Source: Diorhabda sublineata | Lineage: Eukaryota > Arthropoda > Insecta > Coleoptera > Chrysomelidae | Length of the DNA: 64,000 bases | Direction: 5' to 3' | Assembly (NCBI RefSeq): GCF_026230105.1 | Contig: NC_079485.1 | Span: 15,384,872 to 15,448,871, forward strand | Shown here: piece after piece, positions 40,338 through 55,300 of the stretch | Numbering within the stretch: the first letter of the stretch is position 1 | Layout of the letters: every line of letters begins with the position of its first letter | Made by a program: the position numbers and the translations under genes | Notes under the pieces: generated by a model | What the model was told of the DNA's origin: nothing | What the model saw: only the letters and a program-made list of their open reading frames with translations | The model's database searches: none

Positions 40338-43300
40338 GTAAGTCACTTCTAAAGTCAAAAATATTTCAAATTTTAACTATCTTTAATAGAAAAATAATAT
40401 AGTTTTTGCGAAAAAATGTCTAGAAGATGGAAATTCCACTGTTTCAAAATAAATTTGAGACGTATACATCGGTTCAGACATGCTGACCTACATTCAAATT
40501 TTGACAGTATTTTCTACGGAGCGTGGGTGTGTATTTACTACGAATAAACTTGTTTGGATACATCTAGAGATATATTACGTATTCCATTATTACAAAATAT
40601 TAGTTTGAACCTGAGTTCTGTCGAAAATTATTTAAATATATACAGGGAGAGTCTCTAGTGTACAAACGGTGACATTTTTCAAATGTTTTTCTCTCATGAC
40701 CATAATATTATCAATTATGGTTATCACCACTTTAATTCGAAATGCATTGAAATCTTGCAGTGTTGTGGTATTCTAATTTTAATAAATAATAGAGTCAACA
40801 AAAGTAGAAAATATAATGTGTATTGATATAAAAACCTACTTGAATTGTTTATAAGTGCCAAAATAGTGAAAAAATGCCTTTTCAAGCATCTCAAGCATTT
40901 CCAAAAATTTCCGTAATAACAACAATAAAGGGGGGATTATAAAAAATAGCTAAAGTAACAACCCCTAGTTTACTTCCTCAATACTGTGAGTATAGATAAT
41001 GATCATTATGGCAACATACAAAAAGAAAAAGTGGCTAGAGAAAATAACTAATACAATACACATAGAAGTAGCTGCCACAGTATAATTCGGATTTAAATCC
41101 TATTTAACTTATTTGGACATCTCTAAAGGAAGTGTAGAAATAACGATCGATCATTATGATGGTGAGAGACTATAAAAAATGTGCTAAAAAAGTGGTACAG
41201 TATTTTCAATACTTAAATTAAGAATAACAAAAAACTCATAAGAGACACTCTAATCGTCTAGATCTGTGGTTTTGAATATGCGGAATAAATGAAGACAGTC
41301 AACAAAGGTATGGCTCAAATACGAGGTATATAATTGATTATTTGGCCTCGTAGCAAAAAAACAATCAGCAAAAGGCTTTTTATGTCTCAATCAACGGTGT
41401 ACATGATTTTTCTAGGTAGCAAGATTTGCTTATGCTTTAGTCGAGGACTTCCCTCATAGATGCTATGTTTGTGTATATTGGTTATTATAGAGAATAAATT
41501 CCATTCTACTTTTTATTGTATATTTATAAGTATGATTACAACAAATGATTTAGGGTAGATAAAAATAAAATCAAGTTCATCGACTAAAAAAACCACATTC
41601 AGAGTTGTGTAAATAATAGCTCTATAAACAACTTTATTATTAATGGAAATCGTGACAATTTAGTCCACGTAACCCACGCAATTTGTTTTTACCTCTTCAT
41701 TAATGAAGAATGAAAGTAGAAAGAATGAATACAGGAATATTCTTTGAATATAATCCAACTATGAAATTGTCGAAGATCTGTCCTCTGACCCCCTGCTGAA
41801 AGAGCCCAAACTTGTAGAACGTATCCCTTGTAGATTGTTTGGAGAATCGTTTTGCAGGTATGACTGCAGACTAATCAAAACCTTCATTGTTAAAAGAAAC
41901 TCCAAATAAGCTCTTATTAACCCACGGAGGAAAATCCTAGTTTTGCCTCGTGCAAGAGTGTGTAATAGATTGGCTAGGAAATTAATTTCTTAGTAATAGC
42001 CAATGTGAGAGTTTTCGACGAAACCTCGTATTATTATTCAATTATTTTTCTCAAATTTGTAAGTGAGTAGTAGTAATTTAAAATATGATTAAAATAAATT
42101 CCGGTTGAAATCAAAAACTAAATTTATTACATCGAAATTATTGTCATTGAGCTTCGTAAAAAGCGATGCGGATATTCAAGCTTTCTGGAGGAGTGGCAGA
42201 GTGAGAGGAACGATGATCGATCTGTAGTAAACAATGGTAGGGGTAAGGAAGGACTCACTTTTACATGAGAAAGTGTCTAGGGGGAGGACGGTAGGTCGCA
42301 TGCACTCGTGCAGCAAGTGGTTGAGGTCAGTAATGACAAAGTTTGGATAAAAATAGATAGATGTTTTATTTTCCTTACCGATAAATCTGATACGATTATT
42401 TTATTATAAAATATGGTAAACGTTGAAAAATAATCAAGAAAATGCTGCAATCCACAATAATTTAGGAATTTTCAAAAATAAAAACATATAAGAGATCACA
42501 AATGATACGTCAGTATTTTGGAGTTTTCTTATTGGAGACACAAATTTTCTTTATAGATACATAATTTACTACTCACATACTTTACTTTAGGATATAAAAA
42601 GCTCAATTACGAATTTTCTTCTAAGAGTTACACTGAGTTGAAGCTGGGACAGAAATTTGTTGTTGGAACAATTAAATACAAACTGACAAACCCCGATCCA
42701 CCCACCTAAATTCAGATTTTCAAACTTTTAATCAACATATCTGGAATATGATTGGTCATTGTATGTTGAATTTTCAGACTTCAGCTTTCTTATGAAGTTA
42801 AGGTAACTTGGATGAAATACATTAACAGTTATAAAAGAATATTGAGCCAGATTTCTCATCAATCCATCTAATTAAGCTGAAGCTTATCCATTCAGTGAGA
42901 AAGCTAAATTAATTACACGTAGATCAGTCATGTCAAAAATACGGCCCGCGGGCCGCTTCCGGCCCCTGAGCCGTATCAATAAGGCCCGCGATCGCAATGT
43001 GTCACAGAAAGAAGAATCTTGTTTTTTAGAGCTTTTAGACTTCATTCGATTCCTCTACGGGTGTTTTAAATAATCGTACTCTCAAGTCAATGAGATCAAC
43101 GCTCTTACATTTTATACACAATATTTCAAGAGTCTGGATAATTACCCGGAATTAAAAAAGCACGCAGCGCGCATACTGTGCATGTTTGGTAGCACCTATT
43201 TATGTGAGCAGATATCATGAAAATAAATAAGAACAAATATCGCACAAGACTTACGATTGAACATCTCCAATCAATTCTTAAAATAACTACAACGAATATG

Positions 43301-46300
43301 ATACCTGACATCAATGAGCTTGTCAATGAGAAGTCAGTCAGGTATCTGGATTCTCGAGCTCAACATAATTACCTACCATCTTTTATAACTCAACAGTTTT
43401 TTTAATTTCAATCTGGTCCACCTACGAATTCAAAATTTAATATGTGGTCCTCTGCAAAATTGAGTTTGACACCTCTGACAACCATCAGAAAAGCCATTAA
43501 ACATTATTATTTTTCACTTAAACGTCAAAGTATCCCTAATTTATACCAATAGTTGTTATGGACAGATACACTCCCGGTCAAAATCTTTGCGTGTAATATA
43601 GTTTACGTGATAAACAAAAAATAAGAATAATACGATAATTTTCGGCAACTATTTTGACAAATAATCTTCGTCTATTTGGTCCCATTCGTTTTTCAGGATA
43701 TTCCACAAATGTGAAATGGAACACTGCTTCCTGACTTCCCTGTCCAACAATCAGATTAATGTCGGGCGACTGTGGCCAATTCTTTCGAATATCCTTTGCA
43801 TAGCTTCGAGGAATGTTTGGGATCGTTGTCATGCTGAAAAATTTTTTGCCCATCAGGCTCTGGCCAGAACGTACTATATTTTCCTTTAATATTTTTTACG
43901 AGTTTCTGTCTTTCAAATCCCCCCAAATCTCCAGTCGGCCTTCCGCCAAAATATTCCCAAACCATTACCGAGCCTCCGCTGTGTTTTGTAGTCTGGATTA
44001 GACGTGGATTTAACATCTGTTCTTCCTTTGACCTGCGCACAAATAGTCTTCTCTTAGACCAAAAAACCTCAAACCTTGACTCATCATTCAATAAAACTCT
44101 CTCCCACTTCTCATGCGTTCATTTTTATGTTCTCCAGCCACTACAAGCTGTAGAAATAATCAAAAGGCAGATCCCTTGAGTAATTGATCTGAACTACTAT
44201 CTCTGGGCCCGAGAGTCGTCGATCACAATCACTTTTACTTTAGCGGTTGTGGTTTTTCAAGGCTGCCCTGAACGTTTTCCATCGCCAAAGCTTCTGGTGG
44301 ATGCATATTTTTTCAGGTTGTACTCCAGGTACGTCGACATATCTTTAAATAGGCGGCAATGGTACGTTTACTTCTGACTATATTATGACTTGGATTAATG
44401 CACGAATTTCAACCGTTTCTTGATTTCGCCCATTTTAAAACTTACAAATCTAAATTTGCAAGAAAGAAAACAATTCGTATTCGAATTTCAGAAAAAGATG
44501 TCTTAGTCCAAAAAGTATACATTACAGTACGTTCTTGCATCTCACAGGACTAAATTACAATCATAAACACCGAATAAATAATTCACACTTGAAGAATAAC
44601 AACCAAATCAGCTGGTACTTGCAAGTTTTAACTTGTTGCACTCACCACAAAATATGAGCATGTGCTCTTATTAAGTAAACAAATAACGGACGCTATATTT
44701 TTGGTTTGTGAAGCACCATTCCGACCTTCTCTTAAAAATTGATAGAGAAATTTGATAAAGTGTATTATTTTGAAATTTAATTAATCTATTATCCCTGGGT
44801 ATTAATTTATTATAATAAAAACTGGAAAAATGAATATCAGAAAGGTTTTTAGCTTATTGTGGTTGTGATTTTAAATCTAAATATTGTAGTTTACCCACAA
44901 CTCCTATTTTTTATTTTCTTTATACCGTTTAAAAATTTCACATTATAAAACTCAATGCACCATTTTTTTAAAAGAAATTTTCCATTTGGTGAAAATCAGT
45001 ACATACTCACCAAAGTCGTCAAACTTTTATTTAAGAACATAATAAGAATATAATAACTTGAAAAATGTCAAGGGCTCTATCGGCTAGCATTAAAAGCATA
45101 ACCCTTTTATTGGTTCCCACGTGAAGAAACGTAGTGTGTTATCAGAGTAGTACAAATTTCAACGATGGCTTAGACTAGAAGGCATGAGAAAGTAAAAATG
45201 ACAACAAGTGGTCGCGCCCTCGTATCTTCAAGATGAGGTCTTTCACCCCTTTTAAGGCGTTCTTGCCGTTTGTAGTGCGATGAAATTTATAGAGAAAATC
45301 GATTTTAAAGTTGATAATGGACCTTTTAATCAAATTAAATGCATCCGAACTCACATCAACAGATACAAATATTCTAGTAGAGCGTATACTTTAAATTTTC
45401 GTAGAATTTCTCAAAAAAAAACTTCACAAGTCAAGATGCTAGTTAGACCATTAAACCAGAGGATTTCGGATTTGAACCACAAATTAGTCTTGATTAAAAT
45501 AAAATTTGATATTTTTGAATCATTAAAACACCATTTGATAATTATTTTTACATTTTACCGCCTGCAATTATTTTTATTCTATGTTGATTGAACGACAAAT
45601 GGTTAAATGATGAGAACACTATTGTTAGTACTATACGAGGGCTGCTATTTAAGTTTTGAGATATGGCAACACTGATGTGAATATGTCAAATCTGCCATTG
45701 CCACCATTATCATCAGTTTAACATTTTTAATGGTGAACGTACTCAGAACGTGTTATCATACGAGTGATATTTGAATTGTTTACATATATATAAAACATTC
45801 ATCTTGGTCAAAATGGAATTGAATCGCGAACATTTCCATGCGAAAATTGTCTATGACTTTTGACGTGGATTAAACCAATCAATTTCGTGAAGTTTGTTCA
45901 AAATTAGCTGTTGTGCCATAAAGCATCGATGATGTGTCTAAACTGATATGCAAGATCGCCATGTGACACACCGTGAGATTGAGGCATAGTTCTACTCGCA
46001 TTTATTCAATATTACATGAACATTTGACTGTCAAAAAGATACACCCTTCCATTAGAGCAACGTAGAACGGTCAATTCTGAATGGTACGCCAACATTTGTT
46101 TGCCAGAAGTATTCGAAAAAATTGAAGAAACCAATCATAGAAGACGAATCATTCTTCCCCCAAGACAATGCGAGTCCTCACACATCAGTTTGAAGAAAAA
46201 GGTTTTTGAATAGTCAAAACATCGAATTGATGGCTCATCCGCCATACAGTCCTTGTTTGACACCCAATGATTTCTTCTTATTTCCGCAGTTCAAAAATAA

Positions 46301-49300
46301 ATGACGGGGTCAATGTTTTTCTACACCTGCAAAAGCGGTTAGTGCGTTCAAATCATATTTTTTGGAGGTGCCTCAATCGGAATGCAAAAAAGCTTCGACA
46401 ATTGATTCAAATGTATGTAAAAAAAGTGTATTGATTTGAAGAAGAATATTTTCGAAAACAATAAAGACATTTCCAACTATAAATATTTGTATTTATTTGT
46501 CTGTCTCTCTAAACTTGAGTAACAATCCTCGTACACAACTCTGCATCAAGTTTTCCCTTAATTCAATTAACTAGAAAGATCTCTTGTTGATTATAGCATA
46601 CTTATCACTCGATTTCACTCATTTCTCATCAGGTTCTAGATATTAAATATGAGGTAAATCACAAATCAAAAAAGCTTCACCGCATTTTTATGAGTTCATA
46701 AGTGTATAAATCCTCTGTCGAACTTAATGACTTGCACGTGATCTAGTAAGGCATATTTTCGATAAATAATCAATTCTCAATATCGTAAATTTTTAATAAA
46801 AGAATCGTTAGGTTTCGATATTCATGGAGAAGGTCTATCGAACCGAATAAAAGCACTAAAAACAAATTGCTCGGGAAAACACGGACAAGTCCTTACCGGA
46901 TACAATTTAACCTCTAACTATGGTATTGTCTATATATGTATTCGGATAAGGTTATAAATATCTTTAACTAAACAAATAAAAGATGGAAAATAGGTTAATG
47001 TCATGTCAGCTTTTCCGAAAGATTTATTTGTTGCCAAATAGAAGTTTGATAAAACTTTCGAACTAATAAAGACAAATACATATGTTTTTAACGGTTGCGT
47101 TTGTAGGTCAATAGATTTTTTTTTCGAGTATTTGTATTTTTATTTCTCAGTCTCCATTCTTTCATTGGTATATGTAATATAATACGAGATTCGCTATTCA
47201 TATTTTAGCCTTGGCAACACTGATTGTTGCTGACTGACAATGACATTTTTAAGTTTAAACTTGCTGAACATAATCTCACAACATTTTATTTTGTCGTTTG
47301 TTGCGATTAATATTTACAGTTAAATAAAAAGTGTAGTGTCTATCAAAAAATGGAACAGACCAGTGGATTTGGATTATCAGGAGAAGAAATAATGAATTCA
47401 AACGTAACCGATGTTCGTTCCAAGATGAAACAAATGTCGTTGTGTGTGAAAACACTGTGAGAGGCATTAGGAATGGTGCATTAAAATGTCATTAAGATAT
47501 TGTATAAAACAGAGAAGTTAAAGTACTTCGTATGGGAAATTTTCTTTATACCCTCGTATACAATCCCAAAAAGATGTTTTCAAAACAAAACAATAAAATA
47601 CATGAATCGCATCTATGCCAGTTACTATTTTTAGAAAAAAGGTACATTATATTATACATTCACGTTTACGTAGTGTAGAAAATTGATGACTATAAAACAG
47701 ACACATAATCCTTTAATTTGCTTTTCCAATAATGTCCATTTCGAGTCAATGACATAAATGGGTCTTTTCTACCGCTGAAGGTAGAAACAATTCTTTTTAT
47801 AATACAGTTTCCTTACTTTCTCCTGAATGAATGAATTTTGTTTTATTTAGATGGGGGTACAATGTTGGGGGCGATTGCAGGCCTCGGAGCCATACTGCTT
47901 GTCATTATCCTCTACATAAAAAACAAAGGACTTTTATGGTGGACTCCAGCACGAGGTATAGCATGTTGTGAGGAAGCCTGTCCTCCCGTATCATCACGAT
48001 CAGTACCAACACCTTCAGTGCCTAATCCTTTGTCACATTTCTCTCCTAAACACAAATTAGGTAAGTTACCGTAAGCTATAAATATATAAAAATTAGAAAA
48101 TTCAATTTCTATAGTTCATATTTAATACCAAACTACCGCTGGGTCTACGGTTGGATAAATAGCTTTGTACAAGGTGTCTCAAAAGAAAGTCCACCTTTGT
48201 ATTGCTTATTGTGTGAATGCAACTATTCGAAAAGGCGCGTGAGGTATGTCAATCGGTAACCTGGGAATTTACTTGCAATGGAGCGTTTCTCTGGAACCGA
48301 CCTTGCGTGAGATATACAAAAACGGCAATTTTCTGCTATAAACGCAATGTCCGTCACTTGAATGATGCGCCAGGCGCTCGACTGATTGGAAAATGGGTCA
48401 AAAAGTTGGAAGAGACCGCATCAACACAGGATAAACCAAAATCCGGTTGTCCAACGTGTTCTAGAACGATCTAAAACGTAGACAGTGTTACTTGGTCTGT
48501 TCGTGACGATACTGACTTGTCTATAAGGAAGCGTTCTGTTACTTTAAATATGCATAGATCATCATTATTTTGCATTTTACACAAAAATTTAGGGGTTCAG
48601 TTGATTGATTCAGATGATAAAGCATTTTTCAACGTTTACCAACATCTTGTTGTCGGATGGACACGTCAACAAGACAAATTGCTGCTACTGAAATGCAATC
48701 AATCCAACACATCAGAAACCTCTACGTTCACATAAAGTGACCGTGAAGAGCTGCGATGTCAGCGCGAGGAATTAAAGGCACTTACTTTGGAAGATGAAGG
48801 GGGACGCATAGTTATGGAGAATTCAGAGTTTTATGTGCAGACCTTAGATGGCTTCTTCGTGCCAGAATTGTAAAACTTATATAACCAAAGAACATGGTTC
48901 CAGCAGGACGGAGCAACTTCACATACGTCCAATAGATGTCTACCACGAAATCGTGACATTTTTCTTGACAAATTGATCGCTATGGGAGTTAATATAAGCT
49001 GACCTCCACGCAGTACCGATTTAAGACCTGTGGAGTTATGTCAAATCTAAAGTTTACGCTAACAAACCTACTTTCCTATCACAATATCTGCCGGCTTAGA
49101 TAATTTTAGTGCTCGATTAAATTATTGCCTTGAGTGTGGACGATGTTATTTTTAAGAAATACATTCCCAATTCATGTTTCTAAATACGTTTTTTCAATAA
49201 ATAATAAATTACTTTTTTGTCCTTGTAGTTCAACCATCATTTATTCACCCAATAATTTTAATAATTCAATAATGATTCAAGATCCTAGAAAGTGGAAAAT

Positions 49301-52300
49301 TGCGCCCCACTGGGGAAATTTTTTGTTTAAATTTTATCTATTTTTCATGTCAGTTCATTATATCGATTGTTTTCCTAAATAATCAATAACTGATGCTTCT
49401 ATTTAGATCATTACATTAGGGTAATGAAAAAACATGAATACGACTGTTTAATATTCAAAGAATAAAGTAGAAGAAAAACACAGTCGATATATATACAAAA
49501 ATACGTAAATAATTCTAAAAACGTCCGAAAGAGGCGTTGACACTAACAGTACTAATTGACATGTGACACTTCACACTTTTTTGTTTCATGTCACTAATCA
49601 AATGCTAAATGTCACATCAAACGTCATGTATGCTGTATCGTGTCATTAAAATTTGCCAATTTTCGATATATTTAAAAAAACATGAATAACAATGTCTATT
49701 TTAGCGAAAGCATACTCTTTTGATGGTTGCGAATCTAGTTCCGAATCCGAGATAGGTCTTGGAAACAAAAGTCATCAAGGTCCTATATCAGTACCAGTAC
49801 CAGTTATTCCTTCTGGTTCCTATTATCCAGCCAGAGTTAACCAGGATCTAATATCTCTTGTGGAAAAAGGTAGAGCTGGAGTGAGCAGTAATAGTTCTTG
49901 TTGCAGTTCTACCACCAGTTCCGTTGGAGAAAAACACATGATGTTGACAACGATGGCTACAAAAGTGACTGCAGAAATTAATGACCTAATCCAAAAGTGA
50001 GTTTTAACCAATTTTGTATTCTACTTTGTACAGATATTGATAATAGTTAGTTTATTGTTCCAGAACACCTATAAATCTGAGGGAAACAAAAATAGACAAT
50101 CAAGATTTGGATATTCAGATGGTAGACACATGTGCACAAATAGATACAACAGACAATAACACCAATAGGGATGTAAGTTTACTGGATTATTCTAACTAAA
50201 AATACATTATAATAACCCTCTTTTCAATTGAATGAACCATCTTAACGTCATCAGGATCATTTTCTAATTCATATTCGATTTTATTTTTTTATTTGTGACC
50301 CTTTTTTTTAATTGGTTCATAATGCGGCCAAGGTTAAACATATGAATGCTGGGCACTCACTATCGTCCGAGATGCCCATGATGTGGACTAGTCTAATTTC
50401 GTGCCTATTTAAGTGAACCAATTGTTTGGTAAAAGGTCCATCTATGTGTGCCTTAACATGAAAGGGATATTCAGTCACCTCCGCAGAAACTGTCTGGTAA
50501 GCAGACCGTTGAGAGACGCGATAGCAACACCTTTGGCTACATCAAGAATGTGTTCTTGGGTGGATTTGCCCATTCTGACAAGAAAGCTTGTCGCTTCGTC
50601 GTGGTTCTTGCTGCTCGAGTAACCAGTTCTGGTAGGCTTAGATCACACCTGTGTTTTTATGACATTGATTCTGAATAAATACGTTACGTGATGCTTTTTC
50701 GCTATAGAAAAGGCTATAGAACATCACAGGCTGTTTACAGTGAGTGGTGGAAAATTGGTTGTTAGGTTAGATTTACCTCGAACTAATCTCCAGCAGATAT
50801 AAGCAATCAAACTATCTGAAAAATGCAAATGGATATACAAACTCGTATCGAAATTGGTGATACTTTGCTAAAACGCAATGGAATGGACCCAATGGATGAA
50901 ATATGAGAATTTTGAACGCAAAACATCATGGTGGAAGCCTGGTGAAGTGGCGCAAAAGACTGCAAACCCTAAATTGACACAACGTGAGGAAATGTTGTGT
51001 ACACGGTGGGACTCGAAAGGAATCATATACTATTCAACTCTGAAACGTAGTCAACCACAGTACCGAAAAAAAATCTACCACAATGAGGACGCACACTTTT
51101 AAGAATTCGACAAAATTGTCTAAAATTTTTGAGAGTTCCAATACATACACAAATTAGCCCAAATATTGTACCGAGAAAAATTTTTTTTCGGTACAAGTTA
51201 ATGAAAATTTCAGGTAAAACTGTTACAATAAATTCGTTTTGAACGGGTCTAATTTTATTACTATAGATATTTCTTTAAACCACCATGAGTGGAAGATAGT
51301 TCGTCAGTAGAGAAAGTAAGCAACAGCTCCATTTATCATCTCACTCTCAAATGCTCTTGTGGCTGTTGGTGAAGAGTTAACTGCTGAATGGTATTCTGAA
51401 GTTGCGCATATCACATTACAAGACATGAGACAGGGGTTTTGGACCTTTCGAGACCAGTCAAACCCTCACTCTTGTGAACATTTTTAACCATAGGTACAAG
51501 AACTAGCGTTGGGTTCCACAACAAAAACACCAAGTTACACATTATGAGAATTCGAAAAAAAATTACTGAACCTGGTTGCTCTGCACTCACCGTTTAGCCC
51601 GGATACTGCACCGGTAAAACTTTTTCTATGTAAAAAAAGTGACAATAAAGGAGATATTGAAAACTATGTCGCCATACCATCAAAACGAAATCATGAAACT
51701 ACCTTAAACGGTCAAAATAATACTGGCACCTATGTACTTGACTACGATTTATTTCTAATACAGAAACTGAAATGATATTAGAAAATGCTTTTCAAATAAC
51801 TCAAAATTATACAATTGAAAACAATTCAGCTAATTAACTAAAGATACATTGTAGTGTATTGTCGTGATGAGCCAGGACGTAGAAGACAGAGGAGAAGTTT
51901 TATCTTGTGGCGGTGGTTCCGGATCCGAACCGGAATGTCAAATAATTCCAAATAATAAGTGTGGTCATTTGGAAATCGCTCTACTCTACGACGCGCCCAT
52001 GCGGAAGATGACAGTTCACGTCCTCCAAGCCAGAGATTTTCCTAGCAGGGATCGCGGTCAACTCACACACACCCAGGTAATGTTACATATTCAAAAATTA
52101 CAAAATTACGTCATAAGATTCATACTGAATACAATGTTTATACCAACACCACGATTACACTGTCTGACGCGCGTTTCGATAACCAAGTTCTCGTCTTCAG
52201 AGACTGAAGATGAACTGTTCGTTGTTGTACTGGAAATAGTTTTGCTCTACACATATTTTTGTAAACTGTAAACATTCTTCTATTACATCAGCTCCCAAAT

Positions 52301-55300
52301 TATTATATCTCCTTAAATTCTCAAGGTACTCCAAGGTCTACGGGATCGGCACCCTGAAATTTCCCCATCTTCAATGTCTGAAGGTTTCACTCTAACGAAT
52401 CACTGAAAACCCTCAGGTTTGATAGGTTTCAAACTCCTTCGTTAACCACCTGAAATACTAGATGTACAAATTGTTGAAACAATAGATCTTATTGCCTTCC
52501 CAGGTTTGTGAATTTTGGGAAGGCAATAGAGCTTTGAAAATATCAGTTTTTGGTGTATGGTCCTGTTTCGATTAAGTTGTCCACTCTCTCGAAATAGTCC
52601 TTCTTGTCAATTATAACAACCTTGTTACCTTCATCTGCTTCCAAGTAAAAACAATCTTTCCTTCTCAAACTCCTGACAGTATTCAGATCTCTTTTGCTGA
52701 CTGATGGTTTTCTATTCTTAGTATATATATTTTTCAAGATTTCACTACTGCACGCTTCCTGGACGAAGTTCCTATCGTCTTGAGGAAGATACTGAATGGA
52801 ACTTTCAATACATCCAATCAATTCGCAGAGATCGCCATCGCCCAAATTTTCTTGGGCCACGGTTTCAACTTCTTCAATTTCTTACTTAAAACAATCATCT
52901 TCTTCTTAAATTTTGATTCGAAGATCCTGAACATGTTTCTTCAAAACTTGAAACCAGTTTTAAAATTCTAAATCTCTTAATATATGTGTTAGTATGCTTC
53001 TATTTCAAAAATACTCGTTCGCTGTAGAGATATTTGATTTATAGATCCAGCTATTTCCTTCTTCAACTGAGTTTATCTTCAGCCTCTGAGCTGTATGCTA
53101 AAAAGTATTCAAATAGATTTTCCTTGATCTCCTTTATAAACCGGTCTGTTCCATTTCTTAGATACTTTATAATCAAATTGATATATTTAAACAATCATGC
53201 GATTGGTATTATATTTTAGGTGAGACTGATTCTACTCCCTAGTAAGAAACAAAAACATAAGACGAAAATTAGGCAAGGTGAAAATCCTCAGTATATGGAA
53301 AATTTTGTCTTGCATCGCGTGAATCCAGGTAAAATATTTATATATAGTTGTAAGTTTGATCAATAGTAGATACCTTTAAAAAAATTTAGCTTGGTGTACA
53401 TAACCTCTAAAGTAGCCGAAAGCATTTTCAAATATCTGAAATTTCTGACGTTATTTACCAATTTAGGCTTAACCATGTACTGCATTTACACAATTAAAAT
53501 GTAAACATGACATTTATTTAGTTTTGATTCACGTAAAAAAGCCGAGGGTGTTATAAGCTAAAATAGTAGGTAGAACACTATTTGATGAATGTAATGGGAT
53601 TAAAGTTCAATTCAGCTTTGCATTTTCACAAAACCTCATCTTAGGAATGATAAAAAATAACTTATTTCGTAGCTGTTTAAATTTTTTCGCCCCGCTAACC
53701 GAGGGCTTGTCACTGGAGCATCTAAGGTACCTATGCATTCTGTTTATATATTTTCAGAGGACGTTAATTCCATGGGCATAAGACTGCGACTATATGGCTG
53801 TGAAAGAATGCGCCGAGAAAGATTAATTGGCGAAGCTGTTGTCAGTTTTGCCAACATTAATTTGGAATTGGAAAATAATTTTTGGTTAAATTTAGAACCA
53901 AGAGCTAATACAGCTATGGTGAGTGATTTGTTTTTAACATAACATTTAACTATTCAGAAAGTAACGTTTTGAAATATAAAAAATATTAATTGTTTACATC
54001 TCAAAGATCAATTAAGATTCTACATTAGATTAAATGATCTAGGGCGTAAAGATCGTGAATTTATCTCGCTAACACTTTGACCTATTGATCTTTTGCGTAC
54101 CAAATACTGTTCACCAGTCAAGTACCAACAACCTTGCAAAGTGAGCTGTCTGGGGGATATGCAGCTTATCTACCATACCATAATCTTTATCTATGAATAG
54201 CCTCGCACTCACAAAGATGCGATTTCCTTTGGTTCCGTACAGAAACGACAACAGATATCGAGAGTTTTTCCGATGTTCTTCAGATGGTAGTTAATCGGAT
54301 AGTGTCCAGTTAGCACACCAGTAACTCTACTTACCTTGTCTTTGCTCAATGAAAGGAACTTATTCAGACCAGTTGGTGGCATAGGAAAGTAATTTACTCG
54401 ATTGTTTCCGATCTAGGGCATTTTTCCATGTTTCTGATTTCTTCTCGTTTTGCCACTTCTGTGACTATGAATCGATGGCTTTTTGAGAAAACCATGGAAG
54501 TTTGTGCTCCTATGAAAGGGGTTGTCTTTTTTAGCCAGATGATAGGCTTGTTCATTGCCGTCTACCATGATGTTGCCAAGTACCCACTTAAAAGTAACTT
54601 TGTTGTTTGTTCTCAGTTAGTTTCGATTCGATGCATTCCCACACTAGCTTTGACTCAATTTTATAAGAGTCAAGTGCTTGTAGAGATGCTCCTCTTCCTG
54701 ATAGAATAAATATCATTGCATTACGGTTTTTACGTTTTGCGTAACGAGCTGCGCACGTAAGGATAGCGTCCTTGATCACGTCTATAGGCACCCTATCTTC
54801 CTCTAGAATTAAAGTATGAAAAAAGGAGTTAGAGTCAAAGCGCCCGGCTTCATCTTCTGCTTCTTGTGTACCGTTATTACTTTACTTTCTATGAAAGTCT
54901 TCATAGGTGAAAGATCGGGACTCTGAAGACGAGACAATAACCTCCTGTAGGTTAGTTCGGGATGACGTCACAATTTGCCGCCATCTTGTCTTACGAGACA
55001 AACATCGCGTTATTTATATTAAAAGTATTATTAGTTATGGGTTCATTTTCATTTTTTGCCCAAAGATATTCATTTAAATGAAAAAAGCGCATGAATCAAT
55101 AAATTCTCTTTAAACAAGTGAAATAAAATCTTTGTTTATCCACCACGACAATATGGCAACCTTTTCAAGTGAGACGTCACTCGAAATGATGTATTTAAAC
55201 GAATTAAAATTACTTCGTGTCGTTTTACTACGCAAGCTCACGATTTGTCGCAAAATAATAAAATTTTTATCATCAATTTTCCTTGGCTCTTGTTTTGAAC

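Noticed and set aside
45280..45591. 103-codon plus-strand frame
   Set aside because: No recognised motif and no good splice partners. Random in AT-rich DNA.
50334..50640. Possible LINE C-terminal relic on the minus strand in Syt14 intron 4
   Set aside because: A stretch reading HIMGISDDSECPAF hints at a LINE zinc-knuckle region, but similarity is too short to call.
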